In this document: positions 32,596-42,719 of the stretch, in pieces
How the letters are laid out: the number at the start of each line of letters is the position of its first letter
Numbering within the stretch: position 1 is the stretch's first letter
Assembly (NCBI GenBank): GCA_963725085.1
Contig: CAVRXM010000003.1
Location: 62,001 to 126,000 of the forward strand
Origin: VRUE01 sp963725085
GTDB taxonomy: Bacteria; Actinomycetota; Thermoleophilia; Solirubrobacterales; 70-9
Reading direction: 5' to 3'
DNA: 64,000 bases
The notes under the pieces: model-generated
Seen by the model: the letters and a program-made list of their open reading frames with translations, nothing else
Told to the model about the DNA's origin: nothing
Databases searched by the model: none
Made by a program: the position numbers and the translations under genes

Positions 32596-34519
32596 AGGCT
32601 CGAGCGGCGCTTCAGGTCCTCGAGCTGGTCCTGGGGGAAGCCCGGAACCTCGTCGAGCTGGTCCAGGGACTGGAAGCTGCCGATCCGCTCGCGGTGGGCG
32701 AGCAGACGGGTCGCCTGGGTGACGCTGAGGCCCTGCGAGCGGAGCTGCTCGAAGGTGACGCTGTTGAGTGAGATCGATTGCCCCGCGCCCGCGACCGGCG
32801 GCTCGGGGGCCGACGGGGCCGGTGGCTCCGGTGGCGGCGGAGCTGGTGGGCGAGGCGGCTCGGGTCCGGCGTCGGCGGCGGACCGGGCGTCGGCGGCGGG
32901 GCCGGGGTCAGGCGGAGGAGGGCTCGGCGCCGGGGGCGGCGGTGGCGGCTCGGGCGACGGCGGCTGCGGCGTCTCGGGCGAGCCCACCTCGGGCGGCGCC
33001 GGCGGGGTGACCGATTGCATCACCGACTGCTCGGCTTCGGCGGCGCGGCGCTCGGCCTCGCGCGCGCGCTCCTCGGCCTGGGCGACGCTGTCGCGCAGCT
33101 CCTGCAACCGACTGCTCGCGGTCGACCTCCTCGGCTTTCAGCGCGGCGAGCCGTTTCGCTTCGGCGGCCCGCTGTTCGGCGGCTTTGGTGCGCTGCTCGA
33201 TTTCGCTCAGCCGTTTCTCGGCCTCGGTCATCGACCGCTCGTGCTCCTCGCGGCCCCGCTGGAGCTGCTGTTCCGCGTCGCCGAGGCCGGGCTCGGCGGG
33301 CGGGCGTCAGGCTCTGGGTGGTCTGGCCGGCGTCGCTCGGCGCGACCCGGGCGCCCGCTTCCCGCTGGCGCTGCTCGGCTTCGGCGATCCGGCGCTCGGC
33401 CTCGGCCCGTATCCGCCCCTCCTCCTCCTGGATCGCGGCGACCTTGTCCTGGACCCGCTGTTCGGCGCGTGGCGGGGTCGTAGGCGGGCTCGGTCGCGCC
33501 TGCCTGGAGCGGCGGCGCAACCGGCGGCAGCGGCACGGCCGGGGGAGCCGGAGCGGCCGGCGGGGGCGGTTGGCGGCTGTGGTGCCTGCGGTGGCGGCTG
33601 GTACGGGGCGGGTGCGGCCGGTGCGGGGATACTGCGGCGCGGGAGGCTGGGCCGGGTAGGGCTGGACGGGCTGGGCCGGGTACTGGGGCGGGGCCGGCTG
33701 GGCCGGATATGGCTGCTGCACCGGCAGCGGCGGCGGATATGGCTGTGGGGGCTGCCCGGCAAGGGGCATCCCCGAGGCCGCCTGGGCGCTCTGCTGGGCC
33801 AGCAGCGCCCGCTCCTGGGCGGCGCGGGCGGCGGCGGTTTCGCGCTCGACCTTTGCCGCTTCCTTGCGGGCCCGCCGCGAGGAGCTCGGGGCCCCGCCGC
33901 GGCGTTCGGCCCGTTTCTGCGGCCCTTTCCTCGCGACGGAGCTTCGCGCTCGCCTGGCGCTGCTGGCGCTGTTCGGCGCGCGCCTGGCGCTGCTGCAGTC
34001 GGGCCTGCTTGCGTTTCTCCTTCGCGCTCAGCGCGACCGTCGGCGCGGCGGCCGCGGCAGCGGCCGCGGCGGCGGCGCGGTGCCGGTGCGCCGGTCGGCG
34101 CGGTGGTCGGGGGGGTCGCCGTTTCGGTGGTCACGGGCTCGTTGGTCGCCGGCCCACCGGTCACGGGTTCGGCGGCCGGCGGCGCGGCGGGCTCCGGCGT
34201 GCCCGAGGCCGGCCCGGCCGGAGGTGGTGGCAGCGGCGACTTCGCGGCCTTTTCGGCGGCCTTCTTCTCGCGGCGGCGTTCGGCGCGCGATGGCTTTCTC
34301 GCCTTTGGGCGGCTTCGGAGGCTTCGGCGACTTCTTCGCCTTCGGAGGCGGGGGCGGCCCTGGGCTTCCGGCTTTCTGCGGCTGCTCCTTCTGCCGCCGG
34401 CGCTGGACGCTGATCACGAGCAGCAGCAGGAGAATCGCGACCACGAGGCCAGCGACGAAGTACTGGATGTTGTCGCTCACGAATTCGCCGACTTCGCTCG
34501 GGACAGATGCGGTGATCAC
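32592..34519 (-). CDS. Membrane-anchored coiled-coil protein with C-terminal HhH domain, many indels
   Basis: The parts fit one long gene of about 640 codons read on the minus strand. N-terminus from ATG 34519: MITASVPSEVGEFVSDNIQYF then a single membrane helix VAGLVVAILLLLLVISVQ, and a Lys/Pro-rich stretch. A Pro/Thr/Ala region with TGGPATNEPVTTETATPP follows, then charged coiled coil (KEKRKQARLQQRQARAEQRQQ), a Pro/Gln/Tyr-rich linker (repeats of PYPAQP), a second coiled coil (TEAEKRLSEIEQRTKAAEQRAAEAKR) and a C-terminal ComEA-type helix-hairpin-helix (LNSVTFEQLRSQGLSVTQATRLL, IGSFQSLDQLDEVPGFP). Six or more single-base frame changes need repair. I know no such protein. Its stop shares CTAG with the stop of the FAD oxidoreductase. 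Confidence 0.6.
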
Positions 34520-34529
34520 AGTCCCGAAG

Positions 34530-35016
34530 CTACCTGATTTTGGCCTTGAATTCGCGCTCGACCTCGCGCCGCACGTCTCGCTCCGCGATCTCGCGGCGGC
34601 GGTCGCGCCCCTCCTTGCCGCGGGCCAGGGCCAGCTCGACCTTGGCGCGTGGCCCCTTGAAGTAGATCCGGGTCGGGACCAGGGTCAGCCCCCGCTCCGC
34701 GGTCTTTCCGACCAGGCGCTCGATCTCGGCCCGGTGCAGGAGCAGCTTGCGGGGGCGTTCGGGCTCGTGGTTCTCGCGGCTGGCCGGCTCGTAGGGCGGG
34801 ATGTGGAGCGCCGCGCAGCCAGACCTCGCCGCGATCGATCACCGCGTAGGCATCGCTCAGCTGCGCCTTGCCGTTGCGCAGCGACTTCACCTCGGATCCG
34901 CGCAGTTCGATCCCGGCCTCGAGCTTTTCGACCAGCTCGAACCGGTGCCCGGCGCGGCGATTGGTCGCGACGTCGCCCGACGCGGGCGCCCGTTTCTTCT
35001 TCGCCTTCTTCGCCAT
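34530..35016 (-). CDS. smpB: SsrA-binding protein, one indel
   Basis: The tmRNA partner in trans-translation. About 161 residues from ATG 35016: lysine-rich start, then NRRAGHRFELVEKLEAGIELRGSEVKSLRNGKAQLSDAYAVIDRGEVWL, all standard SmpB. One extra T near 34815 shifts the frame; deleting it continues HIPPYEPASRENHEPERPRKLLLHR and ends with a basic tail EFKAKIR and TAG at 34530. The basic C-terminal tail is functionally needed for SmpB. It overlaps no gene and follows the ribonuclease gene by 3 bp; the coiled-coil/HhH gene starts 10 bp later. Confidence 0.93.
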
Positions 35017-35019
35017 CGC

Positions 35020-36527
35020 CTAGCTCCCGACCGGCTCGAGGTCGACCCTTCCGCGAGGAGCGTCGACTCGGGTCACGCGGACGGCGACCGGGTCCCCGAG
35101 GCGGAGCGTGCGGCCCGACTCCTGCCCGACCAGCGCCGTCTCGGTCTCGATCGAGCTCGAAGCGCTCCGAGCCCATCCTGCGGGCGGGCAGCATTCCCTC
35201 GTAGACGTCTCCCAGCTCGCCCCGGAAACGAGCGAAGGCACCGCTGCGGATCACCCCGGAGACCTCGCCGTCGAACGCGACCTCGCCGCCGCGCTCGCCG
35301 AGCTCGCGCCCGAGCAGGTAGGCGGCGCAGATGTCGTCGCCCTCGCGCTCGATTCGCATCGAGTCGCGCTCGCTCTCGCTGCACTCGCGGGCCGCCTCCC
35401 GCGCCTCGCCCGCGCGCGGAGCGCCCTCGCCCTCCCCCACCGCCGCGAGCAGCGCCCGGTGGACGACGAGGTCCGGGTAGCGGCGGATCGGCGAGGTGAA
35501 GTGGCAGTAGGCGCGGCTGCCGAGCCCGGCGTGGCCGCGTGTTGCGATCGCTGTAGCTGGCCTGCTGGAGGGATCTGAGCACGAGAGATGTATACGCCTC
35601 GCGTCCGTGGCCGCGCCGCGCGGCCTCCCGCGCGACCAGCCGGCTCGCCTCGGCGGCGAGCTCGCCCGCCTCCCGCGGCGCCAGCGAACCGCGCAGCGGC
35701 GGCGTCGGGATGCCGAGCGCGTGCAGCTGGGCGATCATCCGTTCCACCCGCGGGGGATCGGGCTGGCCGTGAACGCGGTAGATCGCCGGCACCCGCCGGC
35801 TCTCCAGCAGCTGCGCCACCTGCTCGTTGGTGAGGATCATCAGCCGCTCGATCAGGCGGTGGGACTCGGTCTGCGGGACGGCCCGGGCGCCCGACCACTT
35901 CGCCGGAGCGATCGAAGCGAAACTCGGGCTCGGAGGTCTCGACCGCGAGGCCCGCGATCGCCGCGCTGCTCGCCCAACCGCGCCGCCGCGTCGCGGGCCA
36001 GCGCCAGCGGCTCGGCCACCTCCTCGGGCGCGGCGGCGCGGCCGGAGAAGACGACATCGAGCTGGTCGTAGTCGAGCCGGGCATCGGACCGGACCCGGCT
36101 GCGGTAGAACGCGGCGCCGCGCGGGACTCCCGCCTCGTCGAGCTCGATCTCGGCGGTCACCGCAAGCCGCTCGACGCCGGGCGAGAGGCTGCAGGCGTCC
36201 TCGCTCAGGGCGCGCGGCAGCATCGGCTCCACCGTCCCCGGGACGTAGGTGCTGTTCCCACGCCGGCGCGCCTCGCGGTCGAGCGGCGAGCCCGGGCGCA
36301 CGTGGGCGGCGACGTCGGCGATGTGGATCCAGAGCCTGGTCGCGTCGCCCTCCCGGCGGGCCGAGACGGCGTCGTCGAAGTCGCGGGCAGTCGCCGGGTC
36401 GACGGTGAAGGTCGCGAGCTCGGTGAGGTCGCGCCTCCGCTCCTCCCCCGCCGACCTCGCCGACCCGCTCGGCTTCGGTCTCGAGCGAGATCGGAAAGCC
36501 ACGGCGGCCGAGCTCCTCGCCCAGCAT
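35020..36527 (-). CDS. RNase II/R-family exoribonuclease without N-terminal cold-shock domains, many indels
   Basis: An RNB-domain 3'-5' exoribonuclease, in several frames. The catalytic block is FTVDPATARDFDDAVSARREGDATRLWIHIADVAAHV, followed by PMLPRALSEDACSLSPGVERLAVTAEIELDE, RVRSDARLDYDQLDVVF, ESHRLIERLMILTNEQVAQLLE and PAIYRVHGQPDP, as in RNase R. The C-terminal S1 domain is GGEVAFDGEVSGVIRSGAFARFRGELGDVYEG. At least four frame breaks. ATG 36527 (MLGEELGRRGFPISLETEAE) is the first start; only 75 bp separate it from the S41 protease stop, so the OB-fold/CSD part of RNase R cannot be present. It is followed by smpB, a common pairing because RNase R works with tmRNA-SmpB. Confidence 0.78.
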
Positions 36528-36602
36528 CGCCTCGATCGCCTGCCTCGCGTTCTTCGGCTCCGCCCGCCGGCGCGAGCCGGCCCCGAGGCCGGCCGCGTGG
36601 GC

Positions 36603-37799
36603 TCAACCCGATCCCTTCTCGTCGGCGAGGACCTCGAGCGCCCGTTCGCGCGCCTCGTCGCGTTTGGTGGCCGGATCGTCGCGTACGTGGACGTCGGGGT
36701 GGATGCCCTTGCCGCCGAGGTTGTCGCCGTTGGGGGTGAAGTACTCGCCGATCGTCAGCTTCAGCGCGCCGCCGTTGGAGAGCGAGACCTCCTGCTGGAA
36801 GACGCCCTTGCCGTAGGAGCGGGTGCCGACGACCTCGGCACCGGCTTCGTCGGCGAGGGCGGCGGTGAGGATCTCGGCGGCGGAGGCCGTGTTGCGGTCG
36901 ATCAGGACGACGATCGGCTGCGGCGGCAGGTTGTCGCCGAGCGGCGTCGTAGACGGCGTCGCCCTGGGTGCGGGATTTGGTCGAGACGACGACGGTGCCC
37001 TTCGGGCAGGAAGATGCTGGCGTTGAGGACCGCCTCCTCGAGCAGGCCGCCGCCGTTGCCCGGAGGTCGAGGATCAGCCCTTCCGCGCCCTGGCGCCGGA
37101 CCCGTTCGACCGCCCGCCGCATGTAGGCGTGCGAGCCTTCGCTGAAGCTGGCCAGGCGCACGTAGCCGAACTTCCTGCCGTCCTGTTTCGAGCACCGTGC
37201 TGGCGACGACCGGGACCGAGATCTGGGCCCGGGTCAGGGTCAGGTCCTCGACGCCTGCCGCTCCCGTGCCTGCGAGCACGCCGATCCCGACGTCGGTTCC
37301 TTCCGGCCCCTTGATCAGTTCGGTCGATTTGGTCGAGCTGAGGCCGGAGATGTCGTGCCCTTCGACCGTGACGATCACGTCTGCCGGCACGATCCCCGCC
37401 TTTTCGGCGGGCGAGCCCTTGAAGACCTTTTCGACCTGCAGCCCGGGCTTGACCTTGATCGACGGTCAGGCCGATCCCCGAGAACCTGCCCTCGATCGCT
37501 TCGTTGAAGCGTTCGAGGACCTCGGGCGGGAAGTATTCGGAGAAGCGGTCGTGGAAGCGGCGGCGGAGGCCGCGCGCCATCCCCGAGAGCGAGGAGTTGA
37601 TCAGTTCGGATTCGTCGACCTTGCGGTAGTAGTTGTCCTCGATCAGTTCCGTCGCTTCGGCGGTCAGCCCGGCGGATTCGTCGACGAAGACGTCGCGCAG
37701 GGGACTCGGCAGGTTGGCCGGGTGGCCGCCGAGCCAGAGCCCGGCGGCGAGCACGGCGAGCAGCGCAGCCGCCAGGGCCACCATCCGAGCGGGGCTCAC
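36603..37799 (-). CDS. C-terminal processing peptidase, S41 family, several indels
   Basis: A secreted or membrane-anchored CtpA-type serine protease, about 395 residues. Start GTG 37799 gives a signal anchor (MVALAAALLAVLAAGLWLGG). N-terminal helical part (GLTAEATELIEDNYYRKVDESELINSS), PDZ domain (FSGIGLTV, VEKVFKGSPAEKAGIVPADVIV, GLSSTKSTELIKGPEGT), and the S41 core: LILDLR, NGGGLLEEAVLNASIFLPEG, catalytic Ser in DRNTASAAEILTAAL and Lys in SYGKGVFQQEV, ending KLTIGEYFTPNGDNLGGKGIHPDV. Frame breaks near 37466, 37190, 37060, 37010 and 36947, mostly single extra bases. It follows ftsX by 7 bp, as in many actinobacteria. Confidence 0.87.
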
Positions 37800-37806
37800 A
37801 GGACGC

Positions 37807-38736
37807 TCAGACCTTCAGGAAGCGGCGCAGCGTCACGCCCGAGCCGACCGCCGAGACCAGCACCGAGGCGGCGAACAGGATCGCCACCAGAGCCGGGAAC
37901 GAGAGGGTGCTGGTGTTCTGCGCAGCCAGGAACGAGAAGGTGCTGCTGAGGGGGTCGACGATCGTGATCTTGCCCAGCCACAGGATCAGTATCGCGATCA
38001 GGCCGCCCGCGAAGCCGACGACCACGCCCTCGATCATGAACGGCCAGCGGATGAACCAGCGGGTGGCGCCGACCAGTCGCATCACCTCGATCTCGCGCCT
38101 GCGGGTGTAGATCGAGAGCCTGATCGTGTTGCCGACGAGCATCAGCGAGGCCGCGATCAGGAGCGCGGTGATCACGGTCAGGACGATCTTCAGCGCGCTC
38201 GTCACCTGCTCGATCTGCTTCGCGCCCTGCTGCTGCTGGAAGGTCGGCGTTTCGGCGTTGATGATCGGCGAGATCGGCTTCGGCTTGCCGTCCGGCCCGG
38301 GCGGGGCGACCGCGGTGCGCGCCGATTCCAGGTTGGCGGCGTCATCGGGCTTGACCGAGAAGTTCCCGGGCAGCGGGTTGTAGCCGCGCAGCTGGGTGAT
38401 CGATTCTTCGACCTTGCTCTGGCCGTAGGACTTCTTGAATTCTTCGAGGGCCTCGGCCTTGGTGATGAACTCCACCGACTTGACGTGCGGAATCGCTTCC
38501 AGCTTGCCCTGCAGCGCATGGATTTCGGCCTTGGTCGCGTCGTCGTAGACCGGCACCCGGAATTCGAGGCTGGCGCGCACCGATTCGCTCTTCGCCTGGG
38601 TCGTCTGGAAGATCGGGATCAGCACCCCGAGCAGGACGACGGTGACGACGGTGGTGACGATCGCGGCCATGCTCGGGGCGCCGTTGCGGCGCAGCGCCCG
38701 GAAGGCCTCGCGGATGAAGAAGAAGAGCCTCGACAT
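37807..38736 (-). CDS. ftsX: Cell division ABC transporter permease FtsX
   Basis: With FtsE it activates septal peptidoglycan hydrolases. 309 residues from ATG 38736 (MSRLFFFIREAFRALRRNGAPS): one helix (AAIVTTVVTVVLLGVLIPIF), a large extracellular loop (QAKSESVRASLEFRVPVYDDATKAEIHALQGKL ... up to the QQQQG stretch), then three helices with KIVLTVITALLIAASLMLVGNTI, IYTRRREIEVMRLVGATRWFI and the end VTLRRFLKV. The extracellular loop carries the GAA-rich codon pattern described in findings. The frame is continuous with ftsE upstream without a stop, making one 590-codon ORF (see finding). Confidence 0.92.
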   Translation of the reverse strand: MSRLFFFIREAFRALRRNGAPSMAAIVTTVVTVVLLGVLIPIFQTTQAKSESVRASLEFRVPVYDDATKAEIHALQGKLEAIPHVKSVEFITKAEALEEFKKSYGQSKVEESITQLRGYNPLPGNFSVKPDDAANLESARTAVAPPGPDGKPKPISPIINAETPTFQQQQGAKQIEQVTSALKIVLTVITALLIAASLMLVGNTIRLSIYTRRREIEVMRLVGATRWFIRWPFMIEGVVVGFAGGLIAILILWLGKITIVDPLSSTFSFLAAQNTSTLSFPALVAILFAASVLVSAVGSGVTLRRFLKV

Positions 38737-39579
38737 CAGAAGAAGCGTGTCGTGGCCGTTGGTCTGGCCCTCGGGCGCGACCCCCATCTCGGCCCGCATC
38801 CGCAGGCCGAACTCGGTCGTCGACTCCTCGGTGTAGCCGCCGCTGACCTCGTCGCGGACGACCCGGCCCTCGTAGAGCTCGATCACCCGGCGGCGCATGC
38901 TGTCGACCATCTCGCGGTCATGGGTGACGACCAGCACCGTGGTCCCGGTCTTGTTGATCCGGTAGAGGAGCTGCATCACCCCGATCGAGGTCACGGGGTC
39001 GAGGTTCCCGCTCGGCTCGTCGGCCAGCAGCAGCGGCGGATGGTTGACGAACGCCCGGGCGATCGAGACGCGCTGCTGCTCGCCGCCGGAGAGCTGGTCC
39101 GGGAAGTTGTGGAGTTTGGTCGAGAGCCCGACGAGGCGGAGGATCTCCGGCACCTGGGTCCGGATCGTCGCGCGGCCGGCGCCGATCACCTGCAGCGCGT
39201 AGGCGACGTTGTCGTAGACGGTGCGGTCCGGCAGCAGCTTGAAGTCCTGGAAGACGGTGCCGACGTTGCGCCGCAGCTGCGGGATCTTCTTCTCCGAGAG
39301 CGCTCCGATGTCGCGGCCAGCGATCCGCACGCTGCCCTCGGTCGCCTCGAGCTCACGGATCAGGAGCTTGATCAGGGTCGACTTGCCGCACCCGGTCGGG
39401 CCGACGAGGAAGACGAACTCGCCGCGGCCGATCGCCAGCGAGACGCGGTCGAGCGCCATGTGGCCGCCGGGGTAGACCTTGGTCACGTCGCGCATCTCGA
39501 CGATCGGCTTGCCACCACGACGAGAGCGGTGGCCCTCGCCACCGCTCCGATCCTGCCCCCGTTTTCTCGGTCTCGCCAT
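38737..39579 (-). CDS. ftsE: Cell division ABC transporter ATP-binding protein FtsE (fused in frame to ftsX as read)
   Basis: The FtsE ATPase, about 281 residues from ATG 39579 (GAAGGGA upstream). Seen: VEMRDVTKVYPGGHMALDRVSL, Walker A GPTGCGKSTLIKLL, RRNVGTVFQDFKLLPDRTVYDNVAYAL, signature LSGGEQQRVSIARAFV, Walker B LLLADEPSGNLDP, switch VVTHDREMVDSM. The basic N-terminal extension (ARPRKRGQDRSGGEGHRSRRGG) is longer than in E. coli but common in actinobacteria. At its end the sequence runs without a stop into FtsX; a TTCTGATG there would give a normal TGA/ATG overlap in another frame. Confidence 0.92.
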
Positions 39580-39686
39580 TGCCGCGGTCCCTTCTCCAGA
39601 CGAAGGGTGACTCCTGCGCGGCTCCGGCCACGCAAGTCCCCGCCCAGATCAGGTTGGCGGAAGCTTAGCGAATGATGAGCAAACGC

Positions 39687-41537
39687 TTAAACAGAGCCCG
39701 CCGCGACGACGATGCTCGCGGCGTCGATCCCGGCCGCGGCCAGCAGCTCGTCCGGCGGCCCGCTGCCGGGGCGGCCACTGACCGCGAGGCTGGTCAGAGG
39801 CGTCGAGGACCCGGCGGCGGCGAGGACCCCGGCGACGGTCTCGCCGATCCCCCCTCCGGCCAGTGGTCCTCGACCGTGATCAGGGCCCGCGTCTCGTCGG
39901 CGGCCCCGAGGATCGTCTCGGCGTCGACCGGCTTCACCGAGTAGAGGTCGATCACCCTGGCGGCGACTCCCTTGCTCGGCGAGCTGGTCGGCGGCTGCGA
40001 GGCATTCGTGCAGGGTGATGCCGGCGCCGATCAGGGTGATCTCGTCATCGCCGCCGGAGCGGAGCGTGCGGCTGCCGCCGATCTCGAAACGGCTCGATCC
40101 GGCTCGTAGAGGGTCGGCGGTCGCGCCGCGCGTCGTCCGCATGTAGCTGATCCCGCGGTGCTCGCGCATCGCGTCGAGCAGCGCGACGGTCTGGTTGGGG
40201 TCCGACGGGTAGAGGACGACGCTGCCGAACACCGCCCGCAAGCGAGGCGATGTCTTCGAGCGCCATCTGCGAGGGCCCGTCGGGCCCGATCGAGACGCCG
40301 ACGTGGGAGCCGCAGAGCTTCAGGTCGGCGTCGGAGATCGCCGCCATCCGGACGAAGTCGTAGGCGCGGCTGAGGAAGGCGCCGAACGAGGAGGCGAACG
40401 GCTTCCAGCCCCGGGTCTGCAGGCCGACCGCGGCGGCGACCATCTGCTGCTCGGCGATGTACATCTCGAAGAACCGGTCCGGGTGCTTGGCGGCGAACCG
40501 TTCGGCGTAGGTCGAGTTGCCGACCTCGCCGTCGAGAGCGACGACGCGCTCGTCGATCGATCCGAGCCAGGCCAGGGCGTCGCCGTAGGCGCCGCGGGTC
40601 GCGACCTTCTCGCCGACCTCGTAGGTCGGCCGCTCGACCTCCGCCCGTGCGATCTCGTAGGCCCGGCGCCTCCCCGGGCGCCTTGACCTCGACCCGCAGC
40701 GAGCGGACGCCGCCGAGCTCCTCGACCGCGGCCTCGGGATCCTCGAGCGGCTTGCCGTGCCAGCCGTCCTTGTCCTCGACCGCGGCGACGCCGGAGCCCT
40801 TCTTCGTGCGGGCGAAGATCGCCGCCGGCCGGTCGGCCGCGACCGCCGCGACGTAGGCGGCGTCGATCGCCTCGAGGTCGTGGCCGTCGATCTCCTGCAC
40901 GTCCCAGCCGCAGGCCGCGGCGCGGGCAGCCCACGAGGAGGTGTCCCATTCGTGCATCGTCGGCCCGCGCTGGCCGAGCCGGTTGACGTCGACGATCGCG
41001 ATCAGGTTGGAGAGGCCCTCGTTGCCCGGCGTGCTCGAATGCCTCCCACATCGAGCCCTCGGCGAGCTCCGAGTCGCCGCAGAGGACCCAGACCCTGAAG
41101 TCGGCGCGCTCGAGGCGGGCTCCGGCGAGGGCGATCCCGATCGAGATCGGCAGGCCCTGGCCGAGCGAGCCGGTCGCGACGTCGACCCAGGGGATCTCCG
41201 GCGTCGGGTGGCCCTGGAGCCGGGAGCCGAACTCGCGGAAGGTGAGCAGCTCCTCGTCGTCGATCGCCCCCGCCAGCTTGTACATCGAGTAGAGCAGCGG
41301 CGAGGCGTGGCCCTTGGAGAAGACGAGGTGGTCGTTGGCGGCGCTCTCGGGCGCGGCGAAGTCGTAGCGGAGGTGGCCGGCCAGCAGGACCGCCATCAGG
41401 TCGGCGGCCGACATCGAGGAGGTCGGGTGGCCGGAGCCGGCCGCGGCGGCGGCGCGGACCGAGTCGACCCGGAGCTGCTGAGCCAGCTCGTGGAGCTGCT
41501 CCCGGCTGGTCGTCTGCTCTGGAGTTACCTGGTCCAA
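39687..41537 (-). CDS. tkt: Transketolase, several indels
   Basis: Transfers two-carbon units in the pentose phosphate pathway (TPP-dependent). About 615 residues when repaired, full length. N-terminal part: LRVDSVRAAAAAGSGHPTSSMSAADLMAVLL, NDHLVFSKGHASPLLYSMYKLAG, TGSLGQGLPISIGIALAGA and CGDSELAEGSMWEAFEHAG (TPP motif). Middle: MHEWDTSSWAARAAACGWDVQEIDGHD, RPAAIFARTKKGSGV. C-terminal part: YIAEQQMVAAAVGLQTRGWKPFASSFGAFLSRAYD, VGVSIGPDGPSQMALEDIASL, VVLYPSDPNQTVALLDAMREHRGISYMRTTRG. At least five frame changes (near 41030, 40675, 40245, 40085, 39975). It precedes ftsE on the same strand but 107 bp away. Confidence 0.9.
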
Positions 41538-41586
41538 GGAGTTGGCGCTCTTCCTGCGTTCAGGCCGGGGCGGACTCTATCCGCCA

Positions 41587-42602
41587 CTAGCCGATCGCGA
41601 CCATGCGCTCGATCGGAATCCGCGCACGCTCGGCGATTTCCTCGGGGACGCTGACCTCGAACTTCATCTCCCGCAGGGCGTCGCGCAGCTTCGGCAGCGT
41701 GATCATCTTCATGTACTTGCAGTAGGCCATCCGGTTGGCCTCGATCAGGCTCGACGTTCGGCGCCGCCTGGTGCAGCGGGTGGAGCATCCCGTTCTCGGT
41801 GGCGACGATGAACTCGCCGTCGGGGTGCTGCTCGACGTAGTCGAGCATCTGCCCGGTCGAGAGCATGTGGACCCCCTCCTCCTCGACTTCGCCGGCGGCG
41901 ACGAACTCCATCACCTGGGTGACGCAGCCGCACTCGGGGTGGACCAGGAACTCGGCGTCGGGGTGGGCGGCGCGCTGCTCGGCGATGTCGTCGGGCCGGA
42001 TCCCGGCGTGGACGTGGCACTCGCCGGGCCAGACGTGCATCGCGCAGCCCGGTGACCCGCTCGACGTAGGCGCCGAGCCACATGTCGGGGCCGAACAGGA
42101 TCTCGGTGTCGGGGCCGTGCTCGCGGAGGATGTGCTCGACGACCTTGACCGCGTTGGAGGAGGTGCAGCAGTAGTCGGTCTCCGCCTTGACCTCGGCCGA
42201 GGTGTTGACGTACATGACGACGACCGCGTCGGGGCCGTGCTTGGCCTTCCACTCGCGCAGTTCCTCGGCGGTGATCGAGTCGGCCAGCGAGCAGCCGGCG
42301 TCGAGGTCGGGGATCAGCACCGTCTTCTCCGGCGAGAGGATCGAGGCTGTCTCGGCCATGAAGTGGACGCCGCAGAAGGCGATCGTCGACGCGTCGTCGG
42401 CCGCGGCCCGGCGCGAGAGGCCGAGCGAGTCGCCGGTGTAGTGGGCGACGTCCTGGATCTCCGGCACCTGGTAGTTGTGGGCGAGGATCACGGCGTCGCG
42501 CTCCTCGGCCAGCGCCCGGACCTCGTCCGAGAGCCGCTCGATCTCCTCGGGGGCGAGGTCGAGCATCGGCACCGGTTCGTTGATCGTCGGTAGCTCTCTC
42601 AT
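41587..42602 (-). CDS. nadA: Quinolinate synthase NadA, two indels
   Basis: Condenses iminoaspartate with DHAP to quinolinate in NAD synthesis; 4Fe-4S enzyme. About 337 residues from ATG 42602. Seen: AEERDAVILAHNYQVPEIQDVAHYTGDSLGLSRRAA, FCGVHFMAETASILSPEKTVLIPDLDAGCSLADSI (first cluster Cys), VVVMYVNTSAEVKAETDYCCTSSNAVKVVEH (second), ILFGPDMWLGAYV, HVWPGECHVHAGIRPDDI, FLVHPECGCVTQVMEFV (third), LSTGQMLDYVEQHPDGEFIVATENGMLHPL. Extra bases near 42051 and 41755 break the frame; repaired, it ends with LREMKFEVSVPEEIAERARIPIERMVAIG. No nadB in the window; nadC is 1.4 kb away. Confidence 0.93.
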
Positions 42603-42615
42603 TGGTTGCCTCGGT

Positions 42616-42632
42616 CGGCCCCGCAGGGGCCG
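42616..42632 (-). promoter_or_regulatory. Hairpin in the nadA 5' leader
   Basis: GGCCCC and GGGGCC form a 6-7 bp stem around TGC, 15 bases before the nadA start codon on the minus strand. The 117-bp gap to mutM is the shared divergent promoter region; I see no known NAD riboswitch motif in it. Confidence 0.35.
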
Positions 42633-42719
42633 GCTGGTCTTATGTTCGCTGGCATGGCTTGAGCCTCAGACCAGTCGAATGAACTGCTGAGAGTTTATCC
42701 ACCCGCCAGACTGGGGAGC

